From Enterococcus faecalis 13-SD-W-01 (GTDB lineage: Bacteria > Bacillota > Bacilli > Lactobacillales > Enterococcaceae), in NCBI GenBank assembly GCA_000415185.1, contig KE351686.1, positions 100,704 through 164,703 on the forward strand: 64,000 nt of DNA, given 5' to 3'. The notes beneath the pieces were generated by a model that was not told the origin of the DNA, searched no databases, and saw only the letters and a program-made list of their open reading frames with translations. The translations under genes were made by a program, and so were the position numbers. The first letter of the stretch is position 1. Every line of letters starts with the position of its first letter. Below are positions 49,251 through 58,134 of this stretch, piece after piece.

Positions 49251-51618
49251 ACAATCGCGGGTCTCTCGTCGCAATTATCAGTCGACTAAAAAGACACCAA
49301 AGAAAAGTTCCCCTAAAAAAGCACCAGGAAAAACAAAATCTCTTCTATTGAAGATTCTTCTTGGCTTGATCTTCCTAGCCTGTGTTTTATTTTTAGCAGG
49401 TGTAGGATTGTTCTGGTTTTACGCAAAAGACGCCCCTGCTCTTGATGAAAGCAGATTAGATGCAACTGTCTCTTCCAAATTATTTACCGCAGACGGCGAA
49501 TTATTTGAAGATTTGGGCGCTGAAACACGTGAGAAAATCGCACCAAACGAGCTGCCGCAACAGCTGGTAGATGCAGTCGTATCTGTAGAAGACCGTCGTT
49601 TTTACAAACATGTCGGCGTTGACCCTGTACGGATAGCTGGTTCCTTTTTCTCGAACATCACTTCTGGCGGTCTGCAAGGAGGAAGTACACTGACGCAGCA
49701 ATTGATCAAACTTTCCTTCTTCTCGACCAAAGCTGAAGACCAAACATTACGCCGAAAAGCACAGGAAGCTTGGATGGCTGTGCGTTTGGAACAGAAGAAA
49801 TCAAAACAAGAGATCTTGACTTACTATATCAACAAAGTGTATATGTCCAATGGCTTATACGGTATGGAAACAGCTTCTGAAGTTTACTTCGGAAAAAACC
49901 TGTCTGAGCTTTCGCTTCCGCAAACAGCTTTAATTGCTGGTATGCCGCAAGCACCGTCGACTTATGATCCTTATGTCAACCCAGACCAAGCGAAGAAACG
50001 CCGCGACACCGTTCTGTATACGATGCTGCAAAATGACAAAATCTCGCAATCTGAATACGATCAAGCAGTCGCTGTACCAGTAACAGATGGCCTGCAAGAA
50101 TTGACAACGAAAGATGATAATACAAAAATCGTTGATAACTATGTCAAAGAAGTTATCAATGAAGTCCAAGAAAAAACAAACAAAAATGTCTTCACTGATG
50201 GTTTGGAAATCTATACAAATCTTGACTTAGATGCCCAAAAGAAACTTTACGACATCGTGAATACCGATCAATATATCGCTTATCCAGACGATGATTTCCA
50301 AGTGGCCTCTACATTGATCGATGTCAATACCGGAGAAGTAAAAGCGCAGATTGGCGGACGAAAGATCCCTTCTGATGTTGCTTTAGGAAACAACTTAGCT
50401 GTCAATACCTCACGTGATTTTGGTTCAACGATGAAACCAGTCACTGTGTATGGTCCAGCTTTCGAAAATCTAAAATATTCAACTGGGAAACAAATCGTGG
50501 ATCAACCTTATAATTATGAAGGAACATCTACGCCTGTTACAAACTGGGACAATCAATATATGGGAACGATGACGCTGAGAAAAGCCCTTGCCCTTTCAAG
50601 AAATGTTCCAGCAGTTAAATTATTTAATGAAGTAGGCTCCGACAAAGCAGCGGAATTCTTATCTGGATTAGGAATCAATTATGAAACGATCCACCAAGCC
50701 AATGCGATCTCAAGTAATACAGAAACACAAGATGGTACGAAATATGGGGCTTCTTCCTTGAAGATGGCTGCGGCTTATGCGGCTTTTGCCAACGGAGGTA
50801 CGTATTATAAACCGCAATATGTCAATCGCATCGTTTTCCAAGACGGAACAGAACAAACCTTTGAGGCAGAGGGTTCAAAAGCAATGAGCGAAGAAACAGC
50901 TTATATGGTAACGGATATCTTGAAAGATACGATCTCATCTGGAACAGGGACAAACGCATCGATTCCTGGTCTGTTCCAAGCCGGCAAGACCGGGACATCA
51001 AACTATACGGATGATGAATATGCTAAATTAGGAACATCAACAGGCGTTTATCCTGATATTTTATTTGTTGGTTATACACCAAACTATTCTTTATCTGTTT
51101 GGACGGGATACAACGATAAGATGACGCCAATTACTACCGCAAGCAATCAAATCGCCTCATCTGTCTACCGCGAATTGATGCAGTACGTTTCTCAAAATGT
51201 GACCAATGAAGATTGGACCATGCCAAGTGATTTGCTGCGAGTAGGTAATGAACTCTATTATAGAGATCAATATAGTGTTCCCGCTACTTCAACAACGCGC
51301 TCCACTGTACCGATAACGCCAAGCACGAGCGAACAATCTTCAACAACTCAAAGTTCGACGAGTACGACGACTACACAATCAACAACTGAAACAACGACAA
51401 CTACACAAAGCACAACTGAAGCGTCAAGTGAATCCAGCACAACTGAATCAAGCGAGCCTCCTGCTAGTTCAGATCCGCCTGAATCCTCAGAGAACAATAC
51501 TTCTGAGAATAATCAGAATGCAGGAAACACGACGAATACCGGCAACACGGAACAACCTGCAAATGATGAGGCTGCCGCAGCTGGAAATACCAATACCAGC
51601 TCCAGCAGCAGCCGCTGA
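49240..51618 (+). CDS. pbp1A: class A penicillin-binding protein PBP1A
   Basis: 792 residues from MANEQSRVSRRNYQ at 49240, with GAAGGAG upstream. One membrane segment (LLKILLGLIFLACVLFLAG) is followed by the glycosyltransferase domain (VSVEDRRFYKHVGVD, GGSTLTQQLIK) and the transpeptidase domain with SxxK in RDFGSTMKPV, SRN in LSRNVPAVK and KTGTS in QAGKTGTSNY. The last 110 residues are Ser/Thr-rich and low in complexity, likely extracellular. It makes and cross-links septal and sidewall peptidoglycan. Confidence 0.95.
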   Translation: MANEQSRVSRRNYQSTKKTPKKSSPKKAPGKTKSLLLKILLGLIFLACVLFLAGVGLFWFYAKDAPALDESRLDATVSSKLFTADGELFEDLGAETREKIAPNELPQQLVDAVVSVEDRRFYKHVGVDPVRIAGSFFSNITSGGLQGGSTLTQQLIKLSFFSTKAEDQTLRRKAQEAWMAVRLEQKKSKQEILTYYINKVYMSNGLYGMETASEVYFGKNLSELSLPQTALIAGMPQAPSTYDPYVNPDQAKKRRDTVLYTMLQNDKISQSEYDQAVAVPVTDGLQELTTKDDNTKIVDNYVKEVINEVQEKTNKNVFTDGLEIYTNLDLDAQKKLYDIVNTDQYIAYPDDDFQVASTLIDVNTGEVKAQIGGRKIPSDVALGNNLAVNTSRDFGSTMKPVTVYGPAFENLKYSTGKQIVDQPYNYEGTSTPVTNWDNQYMGTMTLRKALALSRNVPAVKLFNEVGSDKAAEFLSGLGINYETIHQANAISSNTETQDGTKYGASSLKMAAAYAAFANGGTYYKPQYVNRIVFQDGTEQTFEAEGSKAMSEETAYMVTDILKDTISSGTGTNASIPGLFQAGKTGTSNYTDDEYAKLGTSTGVYPDILFVGYTPNYSLSVWTGYNDKMTPITTASNQIASSVYRELMQYVSQNVTNEDWTMPSDLLRVGNELYYRDQYSVPATSTTRSTVPITPSTSEQSSTTQSSTSTTTTQSTTETTTTTQSTTEASSESSTTESSEPPASSDPPESSENNTSENNQNAGNTTNTGNTEQPANDEAAAAGNTNTSSSSSR

Positions 51619-51674
51619 AAAAAGCCTGGATAGGAAGGAAAACAATGTTTTCCGCTTCCTATCCAGGCTTTTTG
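51619..51674 (+). terminator. pbp1A terminator
   Basis: A long stem, AAAAAGCCTGGATAGGAAG with its perfect complement, starts right after the stop codon and ends in TTTTTG. It also serves the convergent nth. Confidence 0.9.
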
Positions 51675-51716
51675 TTTATTTCTCGATTACTTGTCCATAC
51701 GCTTTTCTGTTAAAAA

Positions 51717-52373
51717 CTATGCCTTCAGTTTGTTTTTCATCCTCGTTTTACCTTCTTGGCAAATATCCAGCAGCGGACAAACTTCACATTTTGGATTCCG
51801 TGCGGTGCAGTGATACCTGCCAAAAAAAATCAGTGTATGATGCGTTTTTACCCAAAGTGATTCGGGCACCTTTCGCATCAGCGTCTCTTCTACTTCCAAG
51901 ACATTAGCGCTCAATTTGCAAATACGCAGACGCTTAGATACTCTTTCCACGTGTGTATCCACAGCAATTGCCGGAATATCAAACGCATCGCCTAAAACGA
52001 CATTCGCAGTTTTACGTCCTACGCCAGACAGCGATATCAGTTCTTCTCTTGTTTTTGGTACTTCTCCATGGAACTGGAGCAAGAGCTGCTGTGCACAAGC
52101 TTTGATATTTTTTGCTTTATTCCGGTATAACCCAATCGTTTTTATTTTGGCAATGATTTCTTCGATTGGTGCTTCTGCCAATGCTTCCGGCGTTGGGAAA
52201 GCTCGAAACAATTCAGGGGTTGCTTTATTTACGGATACATCTGTTGCTTGTGCACTGAGGATCACAGCGATTAGAAGTTCAAACGGATTTTTATGGACAA
52301 GTTCTCCGTGAGCTTCTGGGAACATTTCATACATCTTTTCCATTGCATACATCGTTTTTTCTTTGCTTAACAT
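51717..52373 (-). CDS. nth: endonuclease III
   Basis: 218 residues from MLSKEKTMYAMEKM at 52373, with AGGAG upstream. It removes oxidised pyrimidines from DNA. The helix-hairpin-helix reads LISLSGVGRKTANVVLGDAF, the catalytic Asp is in AVDTHVERVS, and the 4Fe-4S cysteines are in HCTARNPKCEVCPLLDIC. It follows dnaD by 14 bases, as in Bacillus. Confidence 0.95.
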   Translation of the reverse strand: MLSKEKTMYAMEKMYEMFPEAHGELVHKNPFELLIAVILSAQATDVSVNKATPELFRAFPTPEALAEAPIEEIIAKIKTIGLYRNKAKNIKACAQQLLLQFHGEVPKTREELISLSGVGRKTANVVLGDAFDIPAIAVDTHVERVSKRLRICKLSANVLEVEETLMRKVPESLWVKTHHTLIFFGRYHCTARNPKCEVCPLLDICQEGKTRMKNKLKA

Positions 52374-52387
52374 ATCTTCTCCTGTTT

Positions 52388-53086
52388 TTACTGGTCTTCC
52401 AGCCAATTTTTCAATGAGATATTAGGCAGTTCTGGTTCAGCAGCTGTTTCTGCTTCTTTTTGGAGCAATTGGTTCTTTCTTCGTTTTTGTTCTTCTTCTA
52501 CTTGCTGTTTCGTCGTAATATTTTTACGTTCCCAGGATAACAAGATCCGATCGACATAGTTGAAACTATACGCTTGATTCAATACAGCTTCTCTTAAAGC
52601 CAATTTCAATAGATCAGGATGATAGTGATCTTCTTCCAGCCATTGCCCGATTCGTTGAAATTCGATAGCGGATAGCGGACGGCCGAATTCCTGCTCAAAT
52701 AATTGATAGACAGATTGGATTGCCTGCTCTTGGGATTGTTCTTCTATTTTTTGTGTCTGGTTCTTCAAGTATTGCGCTAAACGTTCATAGATAGGCGACA
52801 AATCGTATTTGTCAGCCTTTTTTCCTGAGACTGTTGTTGTTTCAATAAACAAAAAGCCGTTAGAGACTAATTGGTTCAGCAATTGATAGATTTGATCTGC
52901 ACGTAAGCCCATATTCATTGCGATCATTTGCAAATCAGGGAAATCGTCTCCTTGCTGCTGTGCCATATTCAGCTGTAAAATAAATAAGCAGCTGTCTGAA
53001 TCTAACCCGATATGGCGATAATGTTTCAAAAAAAGATTTGAGATGACTGTTTGCCCTGATGCCAGATAACTTTCTAAAGATAACAT
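52388..53086 (-). CDS. dnaD: primosomal replication protein DnaD
   Basis: 232 residues. An N-terminal winged-helix domain (LESYLASGQTVISNLFLKHY) and a C-terminal DnaB2-like domain with YNYVDR-type ending (AYSFNYVDRILLSWERKNI). It helps load the replicative helicase at origins and during restart. AGGAGG precedes the ATG. Confidence 0.93.
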   Translation of the reverse strand: MLSLESYLASGQTVISNLFLKHYRHIGLDSDSCLFILQLNMAQQQGDDFPDLQMIAMNMGLRADQIYQLLNQLVSNGFLFIETTTVSGKKADKYDLSPIYERLAQYLKNQTQKIEEQSQEQAIQSVYQLFEQEFGRPLSAIEFQRIGQWLEEDHYHPDLLKLALREAVLNQAYSFNYVDRILLSWERKNITTKQQVEEEQKRRKNQLLQKEAETAAEPELPNISLKNWLEDQ

Positions 53087-53123
53087 ACTTGGTTCCTCCT
53101 ATTTCGACAAACCAAGTATACGC

Positions 53124-53163
53124 AAAAAAAATCTATCGGTCAAAGTCGACGATAGATTTTTTT
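53124..53163. terminator. nox terminator
   Basis: ATCTATCG and CGATAGAT form a stem flanked by A and T runs on both sides, between the nox stop and the dnaD start. Confidence 0.8.
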
Positions 53164-53209
53164 GCGTCGTATATCTTTCAAACATTAGAAATGTTTGTTT
53201 GTATCTGGC

Positions 53210-54562
53210 TTATTTAGCGTTGTCTAAATCTGCTAGCGCTGCTTGTGCTAACAGGTTCAAGTAGTTCCAAGGACGATCAAAATGTGGTTGAAAGAAGAAA
53301 TCAGACAATGCAAGATCTTCCACTGTCATTTTGTTTTGGATCGCCAAGGACATCGTGTTCGCTGATTGTGTTACGTCGTATTTCGACATCAATTGCGCAC
53401 CAACGATTCGGTTTGTTCCTTTTTCATACACTAATTGCATCAATACTTTTTCTGTTGTCGGCATGAATTCTGGACGATAGTTGTCTTCGAAAACAGTAGC
53501 TTGGACATCTAGATTATTTAATGGTGCACTTTCAGAAGTAACGCCTGTTGATCCAATCGTCCAACCGAAAAGATACAAACCAGAAGTTCCTTGTGTGCCT
53601 CGGTATTTCATTGTTGGTTCTGTTAAGTTATAACCGATAAGCAAGCCTTGACGTACAGCATTTGTTGCTAATGGGATATAATTCAATGTTTCGCTTGGGT
53701 TGTAATGAACGACTGCAGAGTCTCCAGCTGCAAAAATATCCGGGTCAGAGGTTTGCATGTATTCATTTACTTTGATTGCGCCATTTGGCAATGTTTCCAC
53801 TTTATCTTTGACAAGTGTTGTATTTGGACGGAAACCTACGCATAAGATGACCATGTCTGCATCAAATGAATTGCTTGGTGTGACAACTTTTGCTACCGCA
53901 CCAGATTCATCAGCAACAAATTCCGATACATTTTCGCCTAATTCAAGCGTTACACCTTGATCTCTTAATTCTTGTTCCAAAATATCTGTAAATGGTTTAT
54001 CCAAATATTTGTTCAAAATACGATCTAATCCGTCAATCAATGTTACTTCTTTGCCTGATTCAGCAAATGCTTCAACTAATTCGATCCCAATATAACCACC
54101 GCCAACGATTACCACACGTTTTGCATCTTTTGCTTGGCGAATGATTTCATTTGCTTGGTTATAGTTTTTGCATAGCAAGATATTTTTTGACTCGATTCCT
54201 TTGATTGGCGGGATAATTGGCCAAGAACCAGTTGTCATAACTAATTTATCATAAGAAACAGTTTCTACTTCACCTGTTTTCAAGTTTTTCGCAGAAACTT
54301 GTTTGTTCTCTGTATCTACGTTTTCTACATCATGTTCCATTTTGACTGTGGCACCTAGAGAAGCTAATTCTTCAGGATTTGAATAGAATAAACCAGCTGG
54401 ATCTTTCACAACACCGCCGACATACAAAGCAATCCCGCAAGATAGAAATGAAACATTGTCATTTCGTTCATAAACGGTTACTTCTGCATCTGGGTGATTT
54501 TTTAAAATACTTTTGACAGCTGAGGTTCCAGCATGTGTACATCCGATTACTACGACTTTCAT
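53210..54562 (-). CDS. nox: H2O-forming NADH oxidase
   Basis: 450 residues. FAD site MKVVVIGCTHAGTSAVKSI, redox cysteine in NVSFLSCGIALYVGG, NAD site RVVIVGGGYIGIELVEAF. Such enzymes use a single cysteine sulfenic acid to reduce O2 to water and regenerate NAD+, protecting catalase-poor cocci. Members also act as CoA disulfide reductases, so the exact activity is not fully certain. It is monocistronic. Confidence 0.92.
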   Translation of the reverse strand: MKVVVIGCTHAGTSAVKSILKNHPDAEVTVYERNDNVSFLSCGIALYVGGVVKDPAGLFYSNPEELASLGATVKMEHDVENVDTENKQVSAKNLKTGEVETVSYDKLVMTTGSWPIIPPIKGIESKNILLCKNYNQANEIIRQAKDAKRVVIVGGGYIGIELVEAFAESGKEVTLIDGLDRILNKYLDKPFTDILEQELRDQGVTLELGENVSEFVADESGAVAKVVTPSNSFDADMVILCVGFRPNTTLVKDKVETLPNGAIKVNEYMQTSDPDIFAAGDSAVVHYNPSETLNYIPLATNAVRQGLLIGYNLTEPTMKYRGTQGTSGLYLFGWTIGSTGVTSESAPLNNLDVQATVFEDNYRPEFMPTTEKVLMQLVYEKGTNRIVGAQLMSKYDVTQSANTMSLAIQNKMTVEDLALSDFFFQPHFDRPWNYLNLLAQAALADLDNAK

Positions 54563-54609
54563 ACATAAATCCCTCTTTCTATGTGTGCAATACGTCTTTC
54601 GACAATTCT

Positions 54610-54661
54610 ACTATAGCAAAAATAAAACGGATACAACAGTCTAATGCTTGTGAATTCACAA
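54610..54661 (-). promoter_or_regulatory. nox promoter region with a palindrome
   Basis: On the minus strand a -10 TATAGT (54610-54615) lies 15 bases after TTGTAT (54631-54636). The perfect 14-base palindrome TTGTGAATTCACAA is at 54648-54661, just upstream. Its halves match those of redox-sensing Rex, but the usual four-base spacer is missing. Regulation by NADH status is possible but unproven. Confidence 0.4.
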
Positions 54662-54906
54662 AGTATGATTTTTAATGAAAAACTGCACATGATTTCGTTG
54701 GCAATACAGAAAATTTTTTCTAAAGTTCTAATAGAAAACCCTTTAATACCAATACTTTTATTCTAATTCTCAATTAATAAGGATTATTTTCTTTTTTTAT
54801 GACAAAAATATAAAGAACACTTGTGAGCAGATTTTTCACAATATCGACGATTCTAAAGAAAAGCAGACTGTCTCAACTATTTTCCCTCTTGAAATGCGTA
54901 TCAATT
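54662..54906. other. AT-rich noncoding stretch upstream of nox
   Basis: No credible gene. It contains TTGTGA and TCACAA nine bases apart at about 54820-54841, another loose pair of the half-sites seen near the nox promoter. Nothing else stands out. Confidence 0.4.
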
Positions 54907-54953
54907 CAAAAAGCCCGTCCGCACTGCTTTTTCAAGCGTGCAAACGAGCTTTA
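54907..54953 (-). terminator. terminator upstream of nox, probably for perR
   Basis: GCTCGTTTGCAC pairs with GTGCGGACGGGC, followed on the minus strand by TTTTTGAATTG. It lies about 140 bases after the perR stop. Confidence 0.7.
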
Positions 54954-55089
54954 TTCCAGTTGGTAATCGAAAGCTGCAGATCATTTATTTTTTTAAATGT
55001 GCAGTATTTCATAAATATTTTTTCTTTAATGATAAACAGCAGCAGATAAAAGAATTTTTTTGGTTGATCAGGCTGACTGTTATGTACAG

Positions 55090-55533
55090 TTAGTCTGCTG
55101 CTTTTTCTAATGTTTGACAGTCTGGACATACGCCATAAAGTTCTAAGCGATGATCATCGATTTCAAAGCCTGTCAATTGTTTGGCAGCCATTTCTACATC
55201 TTCTAAATCAGGATAGTGAAAGTCCACGATTTTTTTACATTTTTGGCAAATCACATGATAGTGGCGTTTCGAACTGAAATCAAAACGGCTTGAGGCATCC
55301 CCATAGCTCATTTCTTGAACAAAACCAATGGATGTAAAAAGACGAAGATTGTTATACACAGTCGCAACACTCATATTAGGAAAGCGATGCTCTAAGTCTC
55401 TGTAGATTTCGTCAGCAGTCGGATGTGAACGATGCTCGATCAAATATTCTAAAATTGCATAACGTTGCGGCGTGATACGTATGTTTTCTTCTTTCAATTT
55501 TTCAATTGCTTCTTCGACTACCTTTTTTTTCAT
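55090..55533 (-). CDS. perR: peroxide-responsive Fur-family repressor PerR
   Basis: 147 residues from MKKKVVEEAIEKLKEEN at 55533 with AGAGGGAAG upstream. Winged helix RITPQRYAILEYLIEH and SHPTADEIYRDL; structural zinc cysteines in VICQKCKK and GVCPDC. The metal-sensing residues include SSRFDFSSKRHYH. PerR senses peroxide through metal-catalysed oxidation of histidines. Fur-family assignment is certain; the PerR subgroup is very likely. Confidence 0.9.
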   Translation of the reverse strand: MKKKVVEEAIEKLKEENIRITPQRYAILEYLIEHRSHPTADEIYRDLEHRFPNMSVATVYNNLRLFTSIGFVQEMSYGDASSRFDFSSKRHYHVICQKCKKIVDFHYPDLEDVEMAAKQLTGFEIDDHRLELYGVCPDCQTLEKAAD

Positions 55534-55780
55534 ATACTTCCCTCTCAATGGTTATTCTTGTTTTATCATACTATTTTTGCTATTCAAAATCTACTTTTCT
55601 TTTAAAATTAACCCAAAAAAACTGCGACAAGCACCATTCAGATAAAATAACACTTTCAACAATTTTCTCTTTTTTTGCGCCAAAACCATCATTTGTCAGC
55701 CATGACGATCTGCGAAAAAAATTAAGATATATTCAGTGTTTATTGTCAGAACGGAACGTTTGCCGCCGTTTTCTAATTAT

Positions 55781-56716
55781 TTAGTTTTCATCTCCAAATG
55801 TATACAATTCTGTAGACAAATAACGCTCTCCGTTATCTGGAACAACAGCAAGTACTTTCTTTCCTTTGCCTAATTCTTTCGCAACTTCTAACGCAGCAGC
55901 GATGGCAGCTCCTGAAGAAATCCCTACTAAGATGCCTTCTTTTTGCCCCATCAGACGTGCTGTCTCCATTGCTTTATCTCCTGTGATTGCAATGACTTTA
56001 TCGTAGACTGCAGTATCCAGCGTATCGGGGATAAAGCCCGTCCCAATTCCTTGGATTTTGTGCGGTCCAGGTTCTTTGCCTTCTAAAACGGCAGATTCTG
56101 CTGGTTCTACACCGTAAATCTTTATTTTAGGATAGACACGCTTTAATTCGTGACCAGCCCCGGTAATCGTTCCGCCTGTTCCGATTCCTGAAACAAAGGC
56201 ATCTAGTCCGTTCACACCAAATGCTGCTTGGATCTCAGGACCTGTTGTTTTCTTGTGGACTTCAGGGTTTGCTGGATTTTCGAATTGCAGCGGCATGAAA
56301 TATCCTTTTTCTTCAACTAATTGACTTGCTTTTGTGATAGCGCCCTTGATACCATCTGGTCCTGGCGTAAGAATCAACTCAGCACCATACGCTTGCATCA
56401 ATTTCCGGCGTTCGATACTCATAGTTTCAGGCATGACGATGATGACGCGATAGCCTTTGACAGCACCAACCATCGCTAATCCGATCCCAGTATTCCCAGA
56501 AGTCGGCTCGATGATCGTATCCCCAGGAGATAATTTGCCTTCTCGTTCTGCTTTCTCAATCATACTCAACGCAATTCTGTCTTTGACACTTCCGCCTGGA
56601 TTAAAAAATTCAAGTTTCACATATACTTCTGCTGCGTCTTCAGGTACAAGTTTATTTAATTTGACGATTGGTGTTTTTCCGATCAATTCGCTGATAGAAT
56701 GATAAATCTCTGTCAT
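55781..56716 (-). CDS. cysK: cysteine synthase A
   Basis: 311 residues. It makes cysteine from O-acetylserine and sulfide using PLP. The PLP lysine is in [12 protein letters not shown], and the [12 protein letters not shown] and [10 protein letters not shown] loops bind substrate and phosphate. The start [16 protein letters not shown] is preceded by GGGGGCG. It is monocistronic. Confidence 0.95.
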   Translation of the reverse strand: MTEIYHSISELIGKTPIVKLNKLVPEDAAEVYVKLEFFNPGGSVKDRIALSMIEKAEREGKLSPGDTIIEPTSGNTGIGLAMVGAVKGYRVIIVMPETMSIERRKLMQAYGAELILTPGPDGIKGAITKASQLVEEKGYFMPLQFENPANPEVHKKTTGPEIQAAFGVNGLDAFVSGIGTGGTITGAGHELKRVYPKIKIYGVEPAESAVLEGKEPGPHKIQGIGTGFIPDTLDTAVYDKVIAITGDKAMETARLMGQKEGILVGISSGAAIAAALEVAKELGKGKKVLAVVPDNGERYLSTELYTFGDEN

Positions 56717-56813
56717 ATGAACGCCCCCTAGTTTTGTCTATACTTATGATAATACAAAACAAGAGGATTTGGCGAGAAATTTCACTTTTATAAAACCATT
56801 TAATAGCAGAAAT

Positions 56814-56846
56814 AAAAAAGAGGCCGGACATTTGCCCGTGACCTCG
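56814..56846 (-). terminator. terminator of the glucosaminidase gene
   Basis: GAGGTCACGGGC and GTCCGGCCTC form a stem, followed on the minus strand by TTTTTTATTTC. Confidence 0.8.
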
Positions 56847-56880
56847 TCTTTTATGATTTTATTCACTTTACAAATAAGTG

Positions 56881-57768
56881 CTAAACAGATAATTCCTGTC
56901 CAACTAATAAAGAATAATCAGATAAACCATTTTTCGCCATCAAATCGTCGATATCTGTACCGAAACGCTGTGCGATATCCCATAGCGTGTCCCCTGAAGC
57001 GACTGTGTATGTTTGACCGCTTGTACTGCTGCTTCTGCTTGTTGATGAAGAAGAAGTCGTTGTAGAAGTCGTGGTCGTAGTTGTAACTGTCGTACTCGTT
57101 GATGCACTTGCTGATGAATTAGTAGAAGGTGTATCAAAACGAGTTAAATCATACAGGCTGATCAAATAATTCAACTTCCCTGCATAGCCAGGATCCGTCG
57201 CATAACGTCCTGTTAAATAAGCTGTTGCTTCGTAATAACTTGTTGTATTGCTTTTCCATACACCTGAGTAATGGTAGTCGCCGGTAGCAAAGCTTGTAGA
57301 ACGCAAGACATTTGCATGGTCTTGGAAAGATTCCCAATAAGAAGAATATTTACGGAAAGGTTCATTCATCGTGACCCATTGTCCATTGACATATTCTTTT
57401 GTATCCATATAAACGACTTGGCCATTATAAGAACCTTTGACACCGAAAAGATTATAATTCGGCGCACTAGCTAAACCAGATGTTCCATAGCCGCTTTCTA
57501 GTAAAGCTTGAGCAATCATCACAGACGCATACAAGTCATTGCTGGCAGCAACTTCTGACGCAGACCAGCCGATCTCATTGATAAAGGCTTGAGGATCCGC
57601 AGTTGTTTGACTTTGTTCATCTGCATAGATATTCCCAGGCGCTGCTGTTATCACCATAGGCCCTACTAAAAGGCTTGTTCCTACTAAAGGAGCAATCGCT
57701 TTTTTATTCATTACCAGCTTCTTCTTTGGCCGATAATGACGGGCGCTTCGGGTCTTCAGCTCTTGCAT
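56881..57768 (-). CDS. GH73 N-acetylglucosaminidase with one LysM
   Basis: 295 residues. A signal peptide lies in NKKAIAPLVGTSLLVGPMV, cut near IYADEQ. The GH73 domain spans about residues 57-205, with the catalytic glutamate in AQALLESGYGTSGLA. A Ser/Thr linker (210-250) is followed by one LysM repeat (YTVASGDTLWDIAQRFGTD). It hydrolyses peptidoglycan glycan strands outside the cell, like AtlA-type enzymes. AGGAGG lies ahead of the ATG. A WalR box upstream suggests control by the WalRK cell wall stress system. Confidence 0.92.
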   Translation of the reverse strand: MQELKTRSARHYRPKKKLVMNKKAIAPLVGTSLLVGPMVITAAPGNIYADEQSQTTADPQAFINEIGWSASEVAASNDLYASVMIAQALLESGYGTSGLASAPNYNLFGVKGSYNGQVVYMDTKEYVNGQWVTMNEPFRKYSSYWESFQDHANVLRSTSFATGDYHYSGVWKSNTTSYYEATAYLTGRYATDPGYAGKLNYLISLYDLTRFDTPSTNSSASASTSTTVTTTTTTSTTTSSSSTSRSSSTSGQTYTVASGDTLWDIAQRFGTDIDDLMAKNGLSDYSLLVGQELSV

Positions 57769-57837
57769 TCAAATTCCTCCTCAAAATAAAAAAACTTAAA
57801 TAAACATTTAGTTCTTAAAACAAAATTAATTAATTAA

Positions 57838-57866
57838 ATTATACGTTTAATCGTCCAAAATCTCAA
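57838..57866 (-). promoter_or_regulatory. promoter of the glucosaminidase gene
   Basis: On the minus strand TTGAGA (57861-57866), 17 bases, TATAAT (57838-57843). Confidence 0.7.
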
Positions 57867-57891
57867 ATCTATTTTAACTATTTTTGTCTTT

Positions 57892-57908
57892 TGTAACCGT
57901 AATGTAAT
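57892..57908. promoter_or_regulatory. WalR (YycF) box
   Basis: The plus strand reads TGTAAC-CGTAA-TGTAAT, an exact match to the consensus TGTWAH-N5-TGTWAH. It sits about 25 bases upstream of the -35 of the glucosaminidase promoter, a common place for activation. Confidence 0.75.
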
Positions 57909-58047
57909 ATTGTGATTCTTGGTTATTCTATCTGAAATAAAAAAACACTTTGGTTAAAAGATTGCAGCAGCAACGTTTATAAACTGTAAGCAACCTATGA
58001 AAACGTCTGCTTTTCTTTCAAATAAAGATTGCTTTGGTAAAAACAGA
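57909..58047. other. noncoding stretch upstream of the glucosaminidase
   Basis: About 140 bases of AT-rich sequence with no gene or hairpin that I can support; it separates the WalR box from the transketolase terminator. Confidence 0.4.
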
Positions 58048-58088
58048 CAAAACCTGCGCAACCCATAAAAAAGTTGTTTTGCGCAGGT
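58048..58088 (-). terminator. transketolase terminator
   Basis: A perfect 10-bp stem, ACCTGCGCAA with TTGCGCAGGT, followed by TTTTG on the minus strand. Confidence 0.8.
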
Positions 58089-58134
58089 CTTGCGTATTGT
58101 TATTTCATGAAGCAAGAGGAGTAATTAAGGATTC

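Noticed and set aside
49930-50169. Minus-strand open frames inside pbp1A and many opposite-strand frames elsewhere
   Set aside because: They are complements of clearly coding frames, lack ribosome binding sites and have no recognisable domains.
51290-51610. Repeat-rich Ser/Thr stretch as a CRISPR or tandem repeat
   Set aside because: It is the low-complexity C-terminal tail of PBP1A, with no regular repeat unit or spacers.
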